Source of the DNA: Bacillota bacterium | GTDB taxonomy: Bacteria; Bacillota; Clostridia; Oscillospirales; Ethanoligenentaceae | Reading direction: 5' to 3' | Length of the DNA: 36,172 nucleotides | Assembly (NCBI GenBank): GCA_023391835.1 | Contig: JAEWAE010000013.1 | Span: 1-36,172, forward strand | Part shown: one piece after another, positions 16,373-25,541 of the stretch | How positions within the stretch are numbered: the first letter of the stretch is position 1 | Layout: each line of letters starts with the position of its first letter | Notes under the pieces: generated by a model | The model's input: the letters and a program-made list of their open reading frames with translations, nothing else | The model's database searches: none | Told to the model about the DNA's origin: nothing | Program-made: the position numbers and the translations under genes

Positions 16373-16412
16373 ACAAAAACGTCCGGACGGATTGCCGTCC
16401 GGACGTTTTTGT
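16373..16412. terminator. Terminator after the SIS-domain gene
   Basis: A perfect 18-base stem (16373-16390 with 16395-16412), loop ATTG. The right arm carries a run of five T, and the left arm a run of five A, so it could act in both directions. Confidence 0.9.
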
Positions 16413-16468
16413 CAATATTGTGTCAATAAGCGGCTCAAATTTGTTAATTTTTTAATTTACCCGAAAAC

Positions 16469-16499
16469 GGTGTACTTTTCAGAATAAATGGTGTAGAAT
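16469..16499 (+). promoter_or_regulatory. Promoter region of the aldehyde dehydrogenase gene with GGTGTA repeats
   Basis: TAGAAT (16494-16499) is a plausible -10, but the -35 position (TGTACT, 16471-16476) is poor. GGTGTA occurs at 16469-16474 and 16490-16495, 21 bases apart or two helical turns, so a regulator may bind there. The predicted leader is about 75 bases. Confidence 0.4.
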
Positions 16500-16578
16500 A
16501 CAGGTGAAATCAAATCCGCTTACACAAAAATGATTTCCAATGTAATCACATACACAATCGCAAAGGGAGGCAATGCAT

Positions 16579-18054
16579 ATGGAAAAGTACATTAGCGACC
16601 GCTATTCGCTTTTTATCGGCGGCAAGTGGGTCGACGGCAAAGAGGGCAAGACCTTTGATGCCTATAACCCGGCCAACGGGGAACGGCTGGCTACCTGCGT
16701 GGACGCCGGCAAAGAAGACGTGAACGCGGCTGTGGATGCGGCGTGGAAGGCCTTTGAATCCTGGAAGAACGTGAGCGTGCAGGAACGTTCCCGCATGCTG
16801 CTCAAGATCGCCGACCTGATCGACGAAAACCGTGAGAAGCTCGCCATGATCGAAACGCTCGACAACGGCAAGCCGATCCGTGAAACGATGAATCTGGACG
16901 TGCCGCTGAGCGCCGATCATTTCCGCTATTTTGCGGGCGTGATCCGGGGCGAAGAGGGCGAGGCCGTGATGATCGACAAAGACACCATGAGCATCGTGCT
17001 GCGTGAGCCGCTGGGCGTCGTGGGGCAGATCGTTCCCTGGAACTTCCCGCTGCTGATGGCGGCGTGGAAGCTGGCTCCCGCGCTGGCCGCCGGCAACTGC
17101 GTTGTCTTCAAGCCCTCGTCTTCCACTTCGCTGAGCGTGTTGGAACTGACCAAGCTCATGTCTCAGGTGCTGCCGGCGGGCGTGGTCAACATCATCACCG
17201 GCCGCGGCTCGGTTTCAGGCAATTACATTCTCGAGCACAAGGGTCTGCGCAAGCTCGCATTCACCGGCTCGACCGAGGTCGGCTACGAAGTGGCCGAAGC
17301 GGCCGCCAAGCGGCTGATCCCCGCCACGCTGGAACTGGGCGGCAAATCGGCCAACATCTTCTTCCCCGACGCGCCCTGGGAAAAGGCCATCGAGGGGGTA
17401 CAGATGGGCATCCTCTTCAACCAGGGGCAGGTGTGCTGCGCCGGTTCCCGCGTGTTCGTGCAGGAATCCATCTATGACAAGTTCCTGGCGGAATGCGTCA
17501 AGGCGTTTGAAAAGGTCAGGGTTGGCCTGCCCTGGGAAGCAGACACCCAGATGGGCAGCCAGATCAATACCCGCCAACTTGAAAAGATCCTCAATTATGT
17601 CGAGATCGGCAAGCAGGAAGGCGCCCGCGTCGCCACCGGCGGCACGCGTCTGACGGAAAACGGGCTGGATAAAGGCAGCTTCATGCGGCCCACCATTCTG
17701 GCCGATGTGGATAACAAAATGCGCGTGGCCCAGGAGGAAATCTTCGGCCCGGTGGTCTGCTTCATCAAGTTCCGCGACGAGGAAGAAGTCATCCGCATGG
17801 CCAACGACAGTGAATACGGTCTGGGCGGCGCCGTCTGGACGCGTGACATCAACCGCGCGCTGCGGGTAGCCCGCGGCGTCGAGACGGGCCGGATGTGGAT
17901 CAACAATTACAACAATCTGCCGGCTCACGCGCCCTTCGGCGGCTATAAAAATTCCGGCATCGGGCGTGAAACTCACAAGGTCATCCTCAATGCCTATACT
18001 CAGATGAAGAATATTTTCATCAGCACCAGCGAAAACAAAGTCGGCATGTATTGA
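16579..18054 (+). CDS. NAD(P)-dependent aldehyde dehydrogenase
   Basis: A 491-residue ALDH superfamily enzyme that oxidises an aldehyde to its acid. Seen: 'IVPWNFPLLMAAWKLAPALA' with Asn157, the coenzyme stretch 'NCVVFKPSSSTSLSVLEL', 'FTGSTEVGYEVAEAA', catalytic Glu252 in 'LELGGKSANI', catalytic Cys286 in 'NQGQVCCAGSR', and 'QEEIFGPVVCF'. Length is normal for the non-acylating class. ATG 16579 is preferred over ATG 16573 because GGGAGG lies 8 bases before the former and only 2 before the latter. It is a single-gene unit ended by a strong hairpin. The sequence resembles betaine/phenylacetaldehyde-type enzymes, but substrate is not decided. Confidence 0.93.
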   Translation: MEKYISDRYSLFIGGKWVDGKEGKTFDAYNPANGERLATCVDAGKEDVNAAVDAAWKAFESWKNVSVQERSRMLLKIADLIDENREKLAMIETLDNGKPIRETMNLDVPLSADHFRYFAGVIRGEEGEAVMIDKDTMSIVLREPLGVVGQIVPWNFPLLMAAWKLAPALAAGNCVVFKPSSSTSLSVLELTKLMSQVLPAGVVNIITGRGSVSGNYILEHKGLRKLAFTGSTEVGYEVAEAAAKRLIPATLELGGKSANIFFPDAPWEKAIEGVQMGILFNQGQVCCAGSRVFVQESIYDKFLAECVKAFEKVRVGLPWEADTQMGSQINTRQLEKILNYVEIGKQEGARVATGGTRLTENGLDKGSFMRPTILADVDNKMRVAQEEIFGPVVCFIKFRDEEEVIRMANDSEYGLGGAVWTRDINRALRVARGVETGRMWINNYNNLPAHAPFGGYKNSGIGRETHKVILNAYTQMKNIFISTSENKVGMY

Positions 18055-18072
18055 TCGGCCGCAAGGCACGGC

Positions 18073-18107
18073 AAAGCCGCCCGGGTTTAAAACCCGGGCG
18101 GCTTTTT
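18073..18107. terminator. Bidirectional terminator between aldehyde dehydrogenase and GH1 genes
   Basis: GCCGCCCGGG (18076-18085) pairs with CCCGGGCGGC (18093-18102), flanked by AAA on the left and five T on the right. The stem can extend through the central A/T bases. It lies between the convergent ends at 18054 and 18141. Confidence 0.88.
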
Positions 18108-18140
18108 CGGCGATGACTTCGGTGTGCGCAGGCGCGCCGC

Positions 18141-19493
18141 TCAGAGCGAACGGCCGTTGGAGCGCGCCACATCCGCGTACCAATGTCCGGAATCCTTGAC
18201 AATGCGCTTCTGGGTGGGATAATCCACATAGACAAGCCCAAACCGTTTGGAATAGCCGTAGGCCCACTCGAAATTATCCAGCAGCGACCAGCAGAAATAG
18301 CCGCCGATGGGCACGCCGTCCTCGCCCGCCCGGCCAAAGGCCCGGATGTAGCGGCGCAGGAAATCCACCCGCTGCGGGTCGTGGACCTGACCGTCTTCCG
18401 ATGGCCAATCACAGCACGCCATACCGTTTTCGGTGACATAGATCGGCCTGTGGTAGCGTTCATAGTAAAACTTTGGCCCGTAATATAGAGCCTCGGGCGT
18501 GACGGGCCAGCCCATCGTCGTACGGGGCACCCCCTGCGGGAGGGGCGCCTCTTCCGGCCGGCCGTTGGCCCCGGCGCGCACCAGCCCGCCGTTATAAATG
18601 TTGACCCCGACAAAATCCATCGGCTGGGCAATGGTCTTCATATCGTCCGGGCCGATGAAGGTCAGAAGCTTCGCCCACTTATCCAGCCCTTCCTGCGGGT
18701 AACGCCCCAGATAGATGGGGTCCATCCACCAGGAGTTGCAGAAAAGTCCACTGTCCGGCACGGCGAAAGTGGCTTGCCGGGCCGCTTCTACATCCGCCGG
18801 CGAGTTGCTCGCGGGGCAGGCCGGGCCGGCCGCAAAGGCATAGCCCACCTGACAGGGCTGCTTAGACGCCGCACGGATCGTCTGCACTGCCCGACCGTGA
18901 GCCAGCAGCGCATGGTGGGCCGCCAGCAGCGCCTCCCCCATTGGCAGGCGGAGCCCCGGGGCATGCTCACCGACGATGTGCCCGAGACCGATGAAACACT
19001 GGGGTTCATTCTGTGTGATCCAGTGGGTCACGCGGTCGGAATACCGCCGCACGACCAGATCGGTGTATTCGGCAAACCATGCAGGGCTGTCAGGGTTGAG
19101 CCACCCGCCCCTGTGATAAAGAGCCTCGGGATAATCCCAGTGAAAGAGCGTGACATACGGGGTGATGCCGGCCTTGAGCAGCGCGTCGATGAGGCGGTCA
19201 TAATAGGCAAGCCCCGCCTCGTTGACCCGGCCCGTCCCTTCCGGCAGCACCCGCGGCCAGGCGATGGAAAGACGATAGGCGCCGACGCCCATTTCCTGCA
19301 TGCAGCGGATATCCTCCGGCCAGAGATGATAGGCGTCACAGGCTACGTCGCCGGTGTCGCCATCCTGCACAAAACCCGGCACGCGGCAGCAGGCATCCCA
19401 AACCGACTCCCCACGGCCGTCGACCCGGGCACCGCCTTCCACCTGATAGGAGGCGGTGGCGGTGCCCCATACGAAATTATCCGGAAATTTCAA
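18141..19493 (-). CDS. GH1 beta-glycosidase (beta-glucosidase type)
   Basis: A 450-residue family 1 glycosidase. The N-terminus 'FVWGTATASYQVEG', the acid/base Glu163 in 'WITQNEPQC' (TLNEP or TFNEP is usual) and the nucleophile Glu355 in 'IYVTENGMAC' are all present. It hydrolyses terminal beta-linked sugars; no signal peptide, so cytoplasmic. A TTG at 19493 is the start: AAAGGA lies 9 bases upstream, while the nearby ATG at 19503 is out of frame. It follows the GH88 gene by 53 bases and is probably cotranscribed. No 6-phospho-sugar preference can be read with certainty. Confidence 0.92.
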   Translation of the reverse strand: MKFPDNFVWGTATASYQVEGGARVDGRGESVWDACCRVPGFVQDGDTGDVACDAYHLWPEDIRCMQEMGVGAYRLSIAWPRVLPEGTGRVNEAGLAYYDRLIDALLKAGITPYVTLFHWDYPEALYHRGGWLNPDSPAWFAEYTDLVVRRYSDRVTHWITQNEPQCFIGLGHIVGEHAPGLRLPMGEALLAAHHALLAHGRAVQTIRAASKQPCQVGYAFAAGPACPASNSPADVEAARQATFAVPDSGLFCNSWWMDPIYLGRYPQEGLDKWAKLLTFIGPDDMKTIAQPMDFVGVNIYNGGLVRAGANGRPEEAPLPQGVPRTTMGWPVTPEALYYGPKFYYERYHRPIYVTENGMACCDWPSEDGQVHDPQRVDFLRRYIRAFGRAGEDGVPIGGYFCWSLLDNFEWAYGYSKRFGLVYVDYPTQKRIVKDSGHWYADVARSNGRSL

Positions 19494-19546
19494 AGTTAAT
19501 CATCCTTTGATCGAGCCGGCCGGCGTTGGACCGCCAGCCGGGCAGG

Positions 19547-20674
19547 TTATTTCCCTGCCGGAGCCTCGAAAAGACCATGGCCGCCGCAAAGACGGATCAG
19601 TGCCTCCAGGAAGAAATAGTCGCCATAGATCAGGGAAGTTTCCAGCTGATCGGGGGCTTTATCGCTGAAATAGGCCACGCAGCCCTTTTGAATGAGGGCC
19701 TCGTCATGCTCCCAGTCGGTGTAATTTTCGTAAAGCGAGCGTACGATGCGCTCCGCCGCCGTACGGTAGCAACCGGCTTCCTCGGGCGCCACAAGCGTGG
19801 AAAGCAGCACCAGACCGCTGGCCGCACAGGCCGCCGCGCTGGAATCTTTGTGGATGTTGGTATCGACCGGAGCGATGAAATCCGCGAACGGCACCTGATC
19901 CTCCGGCAGATGGGAAATGAAGAAGTTTGCCACCCGCTGGGCCGTGGCAAGGAAATCCTTGCGCCCCGTGTAGGCCGCGCTGAGTGTAAAGCCATACAGC
20001 GCCCACGCGGTGCCGCGGCTCCAGGAAGAATCAACGCCGTAGCCCTGCCCGCCGAAGTTTTCGATATACGCGCCTGTGAGCGGGTCGAACGAGCAGATAT
20101 GTTTGACCGAGCCGTCGTCACGGATAAACGTATGCATCACGGTCTGCGCATGGGCCTGTGCGATGTTGGAAAACCGCGGGTCTTTGGCATAATCGGCCGC
20201 CCAGTAAAGCAGCGGCAGATTCATCATGCAGTCGATGATGGCCCAACCCGTTTTTTCGGGCGCGTTCCATGCGCGGATAAACGGCCCGGCCGGGTTGAAG
20301 CGGGAAGCCAACGCGCCCGCGGCCGTATAGCCGCGGCGGGCGGACTGCTCGTTGCCGGTCGCCTTATAATCGGCCACCGCCGTCAGGTGCCACAAAAAGC
20401 CCACATCATGGTCAAGGCGGTCATACTCCGCCAAGGCGGCGTCGAGCTTTTTCTCGGTGCCCTGTGCCCAGCGGGCCAGATCCTGATCGCCCGTCTGCTG
20501 CCAGGCAAGCCACAGCAGCCCGCCCCAAAAGCCGTTGGTCCACCAGTGAATATCATGATCCATGTTGTCGTATACGCCGTTTTTGGTCTCATAGGGGATA
20601 ACGTCCTGCACACGGGACGCCGTTTTTTTCACTTTTTGCAGAGTTTTCGCCAATGCCGTCTGACTGTCAAACAT
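19547..20674 (-). CDS. GH88 unsaturated glucuronyl hydrolase
   Basis: A 375-residue family 88 enzyme that removes the 4,5-unsaturated uronic acid left by polysaccharide lyases. Asp90 in 'LDHDVGFLWHL' and Asp148 in 'GWAIIDCMMNLPLLYWA' match the catalytic pair of Bacillus UGL (Asp88 and Asp149); 'SSWSRGTAWALYGF' is also typical. There is no signal peptide, so it acts on imported oligosaccharides. ATG 20674 is in a normal position, with AGGAAAGG somewhat far upstream. It leads a two-gene unit with a GH1 enzyme. No lyase or transporter is present, so the polymer (glycosaminoglycan or plant/microbial polyuronide) is unknown. Confidence 0.9.
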   Translation of the reverse strand: MFDSQTALAKTLQKVKKTASRVQDVIPYETKNGVYDNMDHDIHWWTNGFWGGLLWLAWQQTGDQDLARWAQGTEKKLDAALAEYDRLDHDVGFLWHLTAVADYKATGNEQSARRGYTAAGALASRFNPAGPFIRAWNAPEKTGWAIIDCMMNLPLLYWAADYAKDPRFSNIAQAHAQTVMHTFIRDDGSVKHICSFDPLTGAYIENFGGQGYGVDSSWSRGTAWALYGFTLSAAYTGRKDFLATAQRVANFFISHLPEDQVPFADFIAPVDTNIHKDSSAAACAASGLVLLSTLVAPEEAGCYRTAAERIVRSLYENYTDWEHDEALIQKGCVAYFSDKAPDQLETSLIYGDYFFLEALIRLCGGHGLFEAPAGK

Positions 20675-20731
20675 CTCTTCATCATGCCTTTCCTGATTAA
20701 TCCGCTCCGTCTCCCCGCCATGGCGGATATG

Positions 20732-20768
20732 CTATAGAAAGTATACCGTATTCCCCTATAGAATGGAA
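20732..20768 (-). promoter_or_regulatory. Promoter of the GH88-GH1 unit with CTATAGAA repeats
   Basis: Minus-strand TTCCAT (20763-20768), 17-base spacer, TATACT (20740-20745). Plus-strand CTATAGAA occurs at 20732-20739 and 20756-20763, 24 bases apart; one copy sits just downstream of the -10 and the other against the -35, where a repressor would block the promoter. Confidence 0.6.
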
Positions 20769-20818
20769 CCAGTCCGATGGATTTCTACCGGATGATATAA
20801 AAACTCCGCAATATATGC

Positions 20819-20852
20819 AAAAAAGGGGCGCACATTTTTTGAATGTGCGCCC
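20819..20852 (-). terminator. Terminator of cysK
   Basis: On the minus strand an 11-base stem (20842-20852 with 20826-20836, loop of five) is followed by C and six T (20819-20824). It starts 24 bases after the cysK stop codon. Confidence 0.9.
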
Positions 20853-20875
20853 ACGAAACATAATTTGCCTTGAAA

Positions 20876-21811
<936 letters not shown>

Positions 21812-21856
21812 GACAATTCCTCCGCCTTTCCTATTTAGTAAGTATTCTTATTGGAT

Positions 21857-21897
21857 TACTGTAATAACAGTATACGCTACAGTTCGCCGGTTGTCAA
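21857..21897 (-). promoter_or_regulatory. cysK promoter with overlapping palindromic operator
   Basis: Minus-strand TTGACA (21892-21897), 17-base spacer, TATACT (21869-21874). The perfect inverted repeat TACTGTAATAACAGTA (21857-21872) overlaps the -10 box and start point, the classical position for a repressor. The CymR-type gene next door is the obvious candidate binder. Confidence 0.8.
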
Positions 21898-21988
21898 TCG
21901 CTATAAGATAATTCCGATATATTTTATAATATTTAAAGGTAACCCAGCCCCTGCCGCTTTCGTGGCATTAAGCAGACCGCGTACCGCG

Positions 21989-22432
21989 TCAAATATAAAA
22001 CATCGGGGCGTCGTTGATGCCGCGGAATTCATCCACCAGATCTTCCAGCGTGATGGAATCCACTACGGAGTCAATGCTCGCGTTAATTTTATCCCAAACG
22101 GCAGCCCGGATGCACGGCTCGAGGTTTTCCTTGTCGGCGGATGCGCCGCCCAAATCGTCATCGACGACTTTCAGGTCGCCCTCCAGCGCACGCAGCACGG
22201 TGCCCACGCGGATATGGGCGGGGGAATCGGCCAGGATATACCCGCCCTGAGCGCCCTTGACGCTGTTGACGAGCTTAGCCTTGCGCAGCAGCGAAAACAC
22301 CTGTTCCAGATAATTGGTCGATATATTCTGCCGCTGGGCGATGCTCAGCAGCGGCACCTGGGTGCCATCCGAGTGAAGCGCCAGATCCAGCAGCGCCTGC
22401 AGGCCGTAACGGCCTTTTGTCGAGATTCTCAT
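21989..22432 (-). CDS. cymR: Rrf2-family repressor, CymR-type
   Basis: A 147-residue Rrf2 regulator. It starts 'MRISTKGRYGLQALLDLA' and has the winged helix with 'ISTNYLEQVFSLLRKAKLV' and 'SVKGAQGGYILA'. The C-terminus 'APMFYI' matches the 'AYMFYI' ending of Bacillus CymR. Only one Cys is present (Cys107), so the three-Cys iron-sulfur site of IscR is absent, as in CymR. CymR represses cysteine and sulfur genes when cysteine is plentiful, with CysK as partner. ATG 22432 follows AAGGATGG. It lies between cysK and the suf operon, behind its own promoter and a leader of about 215 bases. A cluster-free IscR-like regulator of suf is the alternative. Confidence 0.8.
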   Translation of the reverse strand: MRISTKGRYGLQALLDLALHSDGTQVPLLSIAQRQNISTNYLEQVFSLLRKAKLVNSVKGAQGGYILADSPAHIRVGTVLRALEGDLKVVDDDLGGASADKENLEPCIRAAVWDKINASIDSVVDSITLEDLVDEFRGINDAPMFYI

Positions 22433-22645
22433 AGACTCGTTCCATCCTTACCACGGTATGAAAGACCGAAGCACCTTTCATACCAAATATTTAACATGTA
22501 TACCTGTATTTAACAGTCCCCATGTCAAAGCTGCGTTCCCCGCAAAAAGCGGAACGCCCGTCTTTTACAGGGCATCTGTGGCGGACGATATTGCGACGGC
22601 CGCCCCGGGCAGACTACTCAATGATAGCATAACCTATCATAATGC
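22433..22645 (-). other. Long leader of cymR with hairpins
   Basis: No supported gene. A perfect 10-base stem GGTATGAAAG/CTTTCATACC (22456-22485) encloses a 10-base loop shortly before the cymR ribosome site. A second stem lies around GCGTTCC/GGAACGC (22533-22557). The minus strand also carries TTGACA (22523-22528) 20 bases before TATACA (22497-22502), a poorly spaced possible second promoter, and ACTGTTAAATACAGGTATAC, which resembles the cysK palindrome. No T-box or SAM riboswitch motif is recognised. Confidence 0.5.
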
Positions 22646-22681
22646 TATGTTTAGTTTATCCGTTTTCCCGGATTCTGTCAA
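22624..22681 (-). promoter_or_regulatory. cymR promoter and start-site palindrome
   Basis: Minus-strand TTGACA (22676-22681), 17-base spacer, TAAACT (22653-22658), start near 22646. Directly at the start lies an inverted repeat ATAGCAT/ATGCTAT (22624-22630 with 22642-22648), and an overlapping TGATAG/CTATCA pair (22622-22639). This could be an autoregulatory operator. Confidence 0.65.
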
Positions 22682-22699
22682 GAGTATGCCCGGCACAGC

Positions 22700-22738
22700 A
22701 AAAGGCCGCCCCCGGAGCCAATGGCTCCGAAAGCGGCC
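22700..22738 (-). terminator. Terminator of the suf operon
   Basis: On the minus strand GGCCGC...GCGGCC with an inner CGGAGCC/GGCTCCG stem (22704-22738) is followed by four T. It starts 22 bases after the sufU stop and separates suf from cymR. Confidence 0.85.
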
Positions 22739-22759
22739 CGTGCGGTTTAGCCGGCGGGA

Positions 22760-23203
22760 TTATTTCCCCTGCACGGCGGGGGGCTCCAGTGCTTCTTCAA
22801 GTGTGTGCCAGCCCAGCACGGCGCATTTGACACGCGCCGGCATGTTGGATATATTCTGCAGCGCAAGGGCCTCATCCAGAGGCTCCAGCTCCTTTTCATC
22901 GGTGATCTCGTGCTTGATCATGCCAAGGAACGTGCGGACGAGTTTCTGGGCCTCTTCCACCGTTTTGCCTCGGATAAGATCGATCATAATGGAGGTAGAC
23001 GCCTGGGAAATAGCACAGCCCACGCCGGTGAAGGAGGCATCCTCGACCACGCCGTTTTTCACACGCAGCTCCAGCGCGATTTCATCGCCACAGCTGGGAT
23101 TGACACCCTTGAGCACTTGGGTAGGCGCGTCGATGTGATGCTTATTCTTGCCGGAGGTATTGTGCTCCATGAGGATTTCGGTATAAATCTGGTCAAGCCC
23201 CAT
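22760..23203 (-). CDS. sufU: SufU sulfur-transfer/scaffold protein
   Basis: A 147-residue IscU-fold protein. Cys38 and Asp40 ('NPSCGDEIAL'), Cys63 ('GVGCAISQAS') and Cys127 ('RVKCAVLGWHTLEEAL') are the zinc/sulfur residues, and the insert before the third Cys marks SufU rather than IscU. SufU accepts persulfide sulfur from SufS and passes it to SufBCD. ATG 23203 follows AGGAGG and overlaps the end of sufS by 11 bases, so translation is coupled. Last gene of the suf operon. Confidence 0.94.
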   Translation of the reverse strand: MGLDQIYTEILMEHNTSGKNKHHIDAPTQVLKGVNPSCGDEIALELRVKNGVVEDASFTGVGCAISQASTSIMIDLIRGKTVEEAQKLVRTFLGMIKHEITDEKELEPLDEALALQNISNMPARVKCAVLGWHTLEEALEPPAVQGK

Positions 23204-24419
23204 ACCCCAGCCACCTCCTGACGGTCTTGAGGCTGTCGATAAAGGTATCGACCTCCTCGCGGGTATTGTAAAAGTAAAAGCTGGCGCGGCAGGCGGCGTG
23301 GATACCCAGATAGTGCATCAGCGGCTGAGCGCAGTGATGCCCCGCGCGAATGGCCACGCCGCTTGCATCCAGAATGGAGGCCACGTCATGGGGATGAGCG
23401 TCCTTGACGTTGAAGGAAATCACACCGCAGCGGCGCACACCGGTGCTTTCGCCGTAGACGGTCACTTCCGGCAGCTCAGCCAGCCGATGGCAGGCATAGG
23501 TCACCACGTCGGATTCCTGCCTGCGGATGGCGTCATAGCCGATTTTCTGAATATAGCGGATAGCCACGGCAAGGCCGAGGGCACCGCCCACATTCTGAGT
23601 GCCGCCCTCAAATTTCTGCGGCAGCTCAGCCCAAGTGGCGTCCTGCTCGGTGACATCGTCGATCATTTCGCCGCCGGTGAGGAAAGGCGGCATTTTGTCG
23701 AGCAGCTCCTTGCGACCGTAAAGCACGCCGATGCCCATGGGCGCCATCATTTTGTGACCGGAAAAGGCGACGAAATCGGCGCCCAGCTTCTGCACGTCGA
23801 TGGGCATATGCGGAATGCTCTGGGCGCAATCAAGCACCACCACGGCGCCGACACTGTGGGCCTTTTTCACGATGGCCTCCACCGGGGCAACGGTGCCCAT
23901 GACGTTGGAAACGTGGGCAAAAGCCACGAGCTTGGTCTTTTCGGTGATCTTTTTCTCGGCTTCTTCTTCGGAAATCGAGCCGTTTTTATCCAGATACATA
24001 TATTTGAGGGTGGCGCCGCGGGCTTTGGCCACCTGCTGCCACGGGATCAGATTGCTGTGATGCTCGAGGATAGAAATGACGATCTCATCCCCAGGTTGAA
24101 TGAATGTCAGGCCGTAACAATAGGCCACCATGTTGAGGGATTCGGTGGTGTTTTTGGTGAAGATGATCTCTTCCGGATGAGCGGCGTGGATAAATTTCTG
24201 CACCGCGACACGGGAGTTTTCAAAAATATCCGTTGCCTCGACGCTCAGCGCGTAATTACCCCGGTGCGGATTGGCGTTGGATTTGCGGTAATACTCCGCC
24301 ACGGCCTCGATGACCTCGCGCGGCTTCTGGGCGGTGGCGGCGCTGTCGAAATACACCAGCGGCCGGCCGTTCACTTTTGTTCGCAGGATGGGGAAATCCT
24401 CCCGGAAATTATTCAACAC
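23193..24419 (-). CDS. sufS: SufS cysteine desulfurase
   Basis: A 408-residue group II cysteine desulfurase. It has 'VYFDSAATAQKP', His in 'ILEHHSNLIPWQ', the PLP lysine Lys223 in 'FSGHKMMAPMGIGVLYG', and catalytic Cys363 in 'IRAGHHCAQPLM'. It mobilises sulfur from cysteine for the adjacent SufU. The start is GTG 24419 with AGAGG 7 bases upstream; it overlaps sufD by 11 bases. Confidence 0.95.
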   Translation of the reverse strand: MLNNFREDFPILRTKVNGRPLVYFDSAATAQKPREVIEAVAEYYRKSNANPHRGNYALSVEATDIFENSRVAVQKFIHAAHPEEIIFTKNTTESLNMVAYCYGLTFIQPGDEIVISILEHHSNLIPWQQVAKARGATLKYMYLDKNGSISEEEAEKKITEKTKLVAFAHVSNVMGTVAPVEAIVKKAHSVGAVVVLDCAQSIPHMPIDVQKLGADFVAFSGHKMMAPMGIGVLYGRKELLDKMPPFLTGGEMIDDVTEQDATWAELPQKFEGGTQNVGGALGLAVAIRYIQKIGYDAIRRQESDVVTYACHRLAELPEVTVYGESTGVRRCGVISFNVKDAHPHDVASILDASGVAIRAGHHCAQPLMHYLGIHAACRASFYFYNTREEVDTFIDSLKTVRRWLGYGA

Positions 24420-25509
24420 GGCTCAGCCTCTTTCCCAAAAATTCGGATATTTCGCGCCGGTAAGCCTCCACGGGGATGCGGGCGGTGATCGGGGTGAATT
24501 CCGCTTCGATCATCAGCTTTTTCGCCTCCGCCTCGCTCAGCCCGCGGGACATCAGATAAAACAGCCGATCGGCGTCCATGCGCCCGGTGCTGGCGGCATG
24601 GTGCCCGTCCACATCCTCCTCCTGACAGAGGATAAGGGGCGCCGTGCGGTTGCGCACGTGGGGCGACAGCAGGATGGCATATTCATCCTCCCGCCCCTTG
24701 GAACCGGCGGAGCCTTTTTTGAAATCGATAGTGCCGCGGAAAATCTTTTCACTGCGGTCGAGCAGCGCGCCCCGGGCCACGATGCGGCTCGTGGTGCGCC
24801 GGCCGTAATGGTCGGCCGCGGCGCCGATGTCAAGTTTACGCGCCCCGTCGCCCAGGTAAACGGTGCGCATATCCAGTGCGCTGCCCTCACCCTCCAGCCG
24901 GGCTTGGAAACCGGAATAGCTGCTGCGGCCGCCCATCTCGGCCTGAATCAGCTCGACTTTCGCGCCCGCCTGTGTGGAAACGCCCACCTGGTCGAAATGA
25001 TCGCAGCCGTCGCCCAGCGTCTGCACCTGAACGAGATGGACTACGGTGCCCTTTTGCGCGAGCACCTTGGTCAGCCCCATGTGCACACCCTCGGCCTTTT
25101 CGTCGGAGGCGTAGTGCATCACCACGGTAATTTCGCTGCCCGCCTCGGCAAGAATAAGGTTATCGTCCACCACGACGGGATTCTGGCCGTCGAGCCGATA
25201 ATCGAGCACCACCGGCTCGCTCACCCGTTTGCCACGGGCGGCGCGGATAAAATAGCCGCCGTTATGGGCGGCGCGCACGAAACGCACCACATCCGCGTGA
25301 AGAGTCGGGTCGGTCTCGTCATCCATGAAGCCGACTTCGTCCGCCGCCACGCTGAGCACTTCCGCACCCGCCGGCGCAGGGCCGGCAAAAGGCCTGCCCC
25401 CGTAGGGACGCACATCAGGCAGCTCCCGCTCTATATTTTCGCCGTTGACACCCAGCCACCGCCATGTGCGCTGCGGCAGAGCATTCAGCTGTTTCAGATT
25501 CAGTTGCAT
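24409..25509 (-). CDS. sufD: SufD Fe-S assembly protein
   Basis: A 366-residue SufB/SufD-family protein. The region 'RTTSRIVARGALLDRSEKIFRGTIDF' and 'DEYAILLSPHVRNRTAPLI' form the beta-helix core, and 'HAASTGRMDADRLFYLMSRG' is the family C-terminal motif. SufD is the structural partner of SufB in the SufBC2D complex. Its N-terminus is short compared with proteobacterial SufD. ATG 25509 follows AAGGAG; it lies 32 bases after sufB. Confidence 0.93.
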   Translation of the reverse strand: MQLNLKQLNALPQRTWRWLGVNGENIERELPDVRPYGGRPFAGPAPAGAEVLSVAADEVGFMDDETDPTLHADVVRFVRAAHNGGYFIRAARGKRVSEPVVLDYRLDGQNPVVVDDNLILAEAGSEITVVMHYASDEKAEGVHMGLTKVLAQKGTVVHLVQVQTLGDGCDHFDQVGVSTQAGAKVELIQAEMGGRSSYSGFQARLEGEGSALDMRTVYLGDGARKLDIGAAADHYGRRTTSRIVARGALLDRSEKIFRGTIDFKKGSAGSKGREDEYAILLSPHVRNRTAPLILCQEEDVDGHHAASTGRMDADRLFYLMSRGLSEAEAKKLMIEAEFTPITARIPVEAYRREISEFLGKRLSRVE

Positions 25510-25541
25510 TTGGTTTTCACTCCTTGTGCGGCACGGTGGCG

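Noticed and set aside
19480..19503. ATG at 19503 as the start of the GH1 gene
   Set aside because: It is out of frame with the enzyme and opens only an eight-codon frame; TTG 19493 gives the normal N-terminus.
22532..22582. Cys-containing leader peptide (MPCKRRAF...) in the cymR leader
   Set aside because: The ATG has no ribosome site, there is only one Cys codon and no terminator/antiterminator pair follows.
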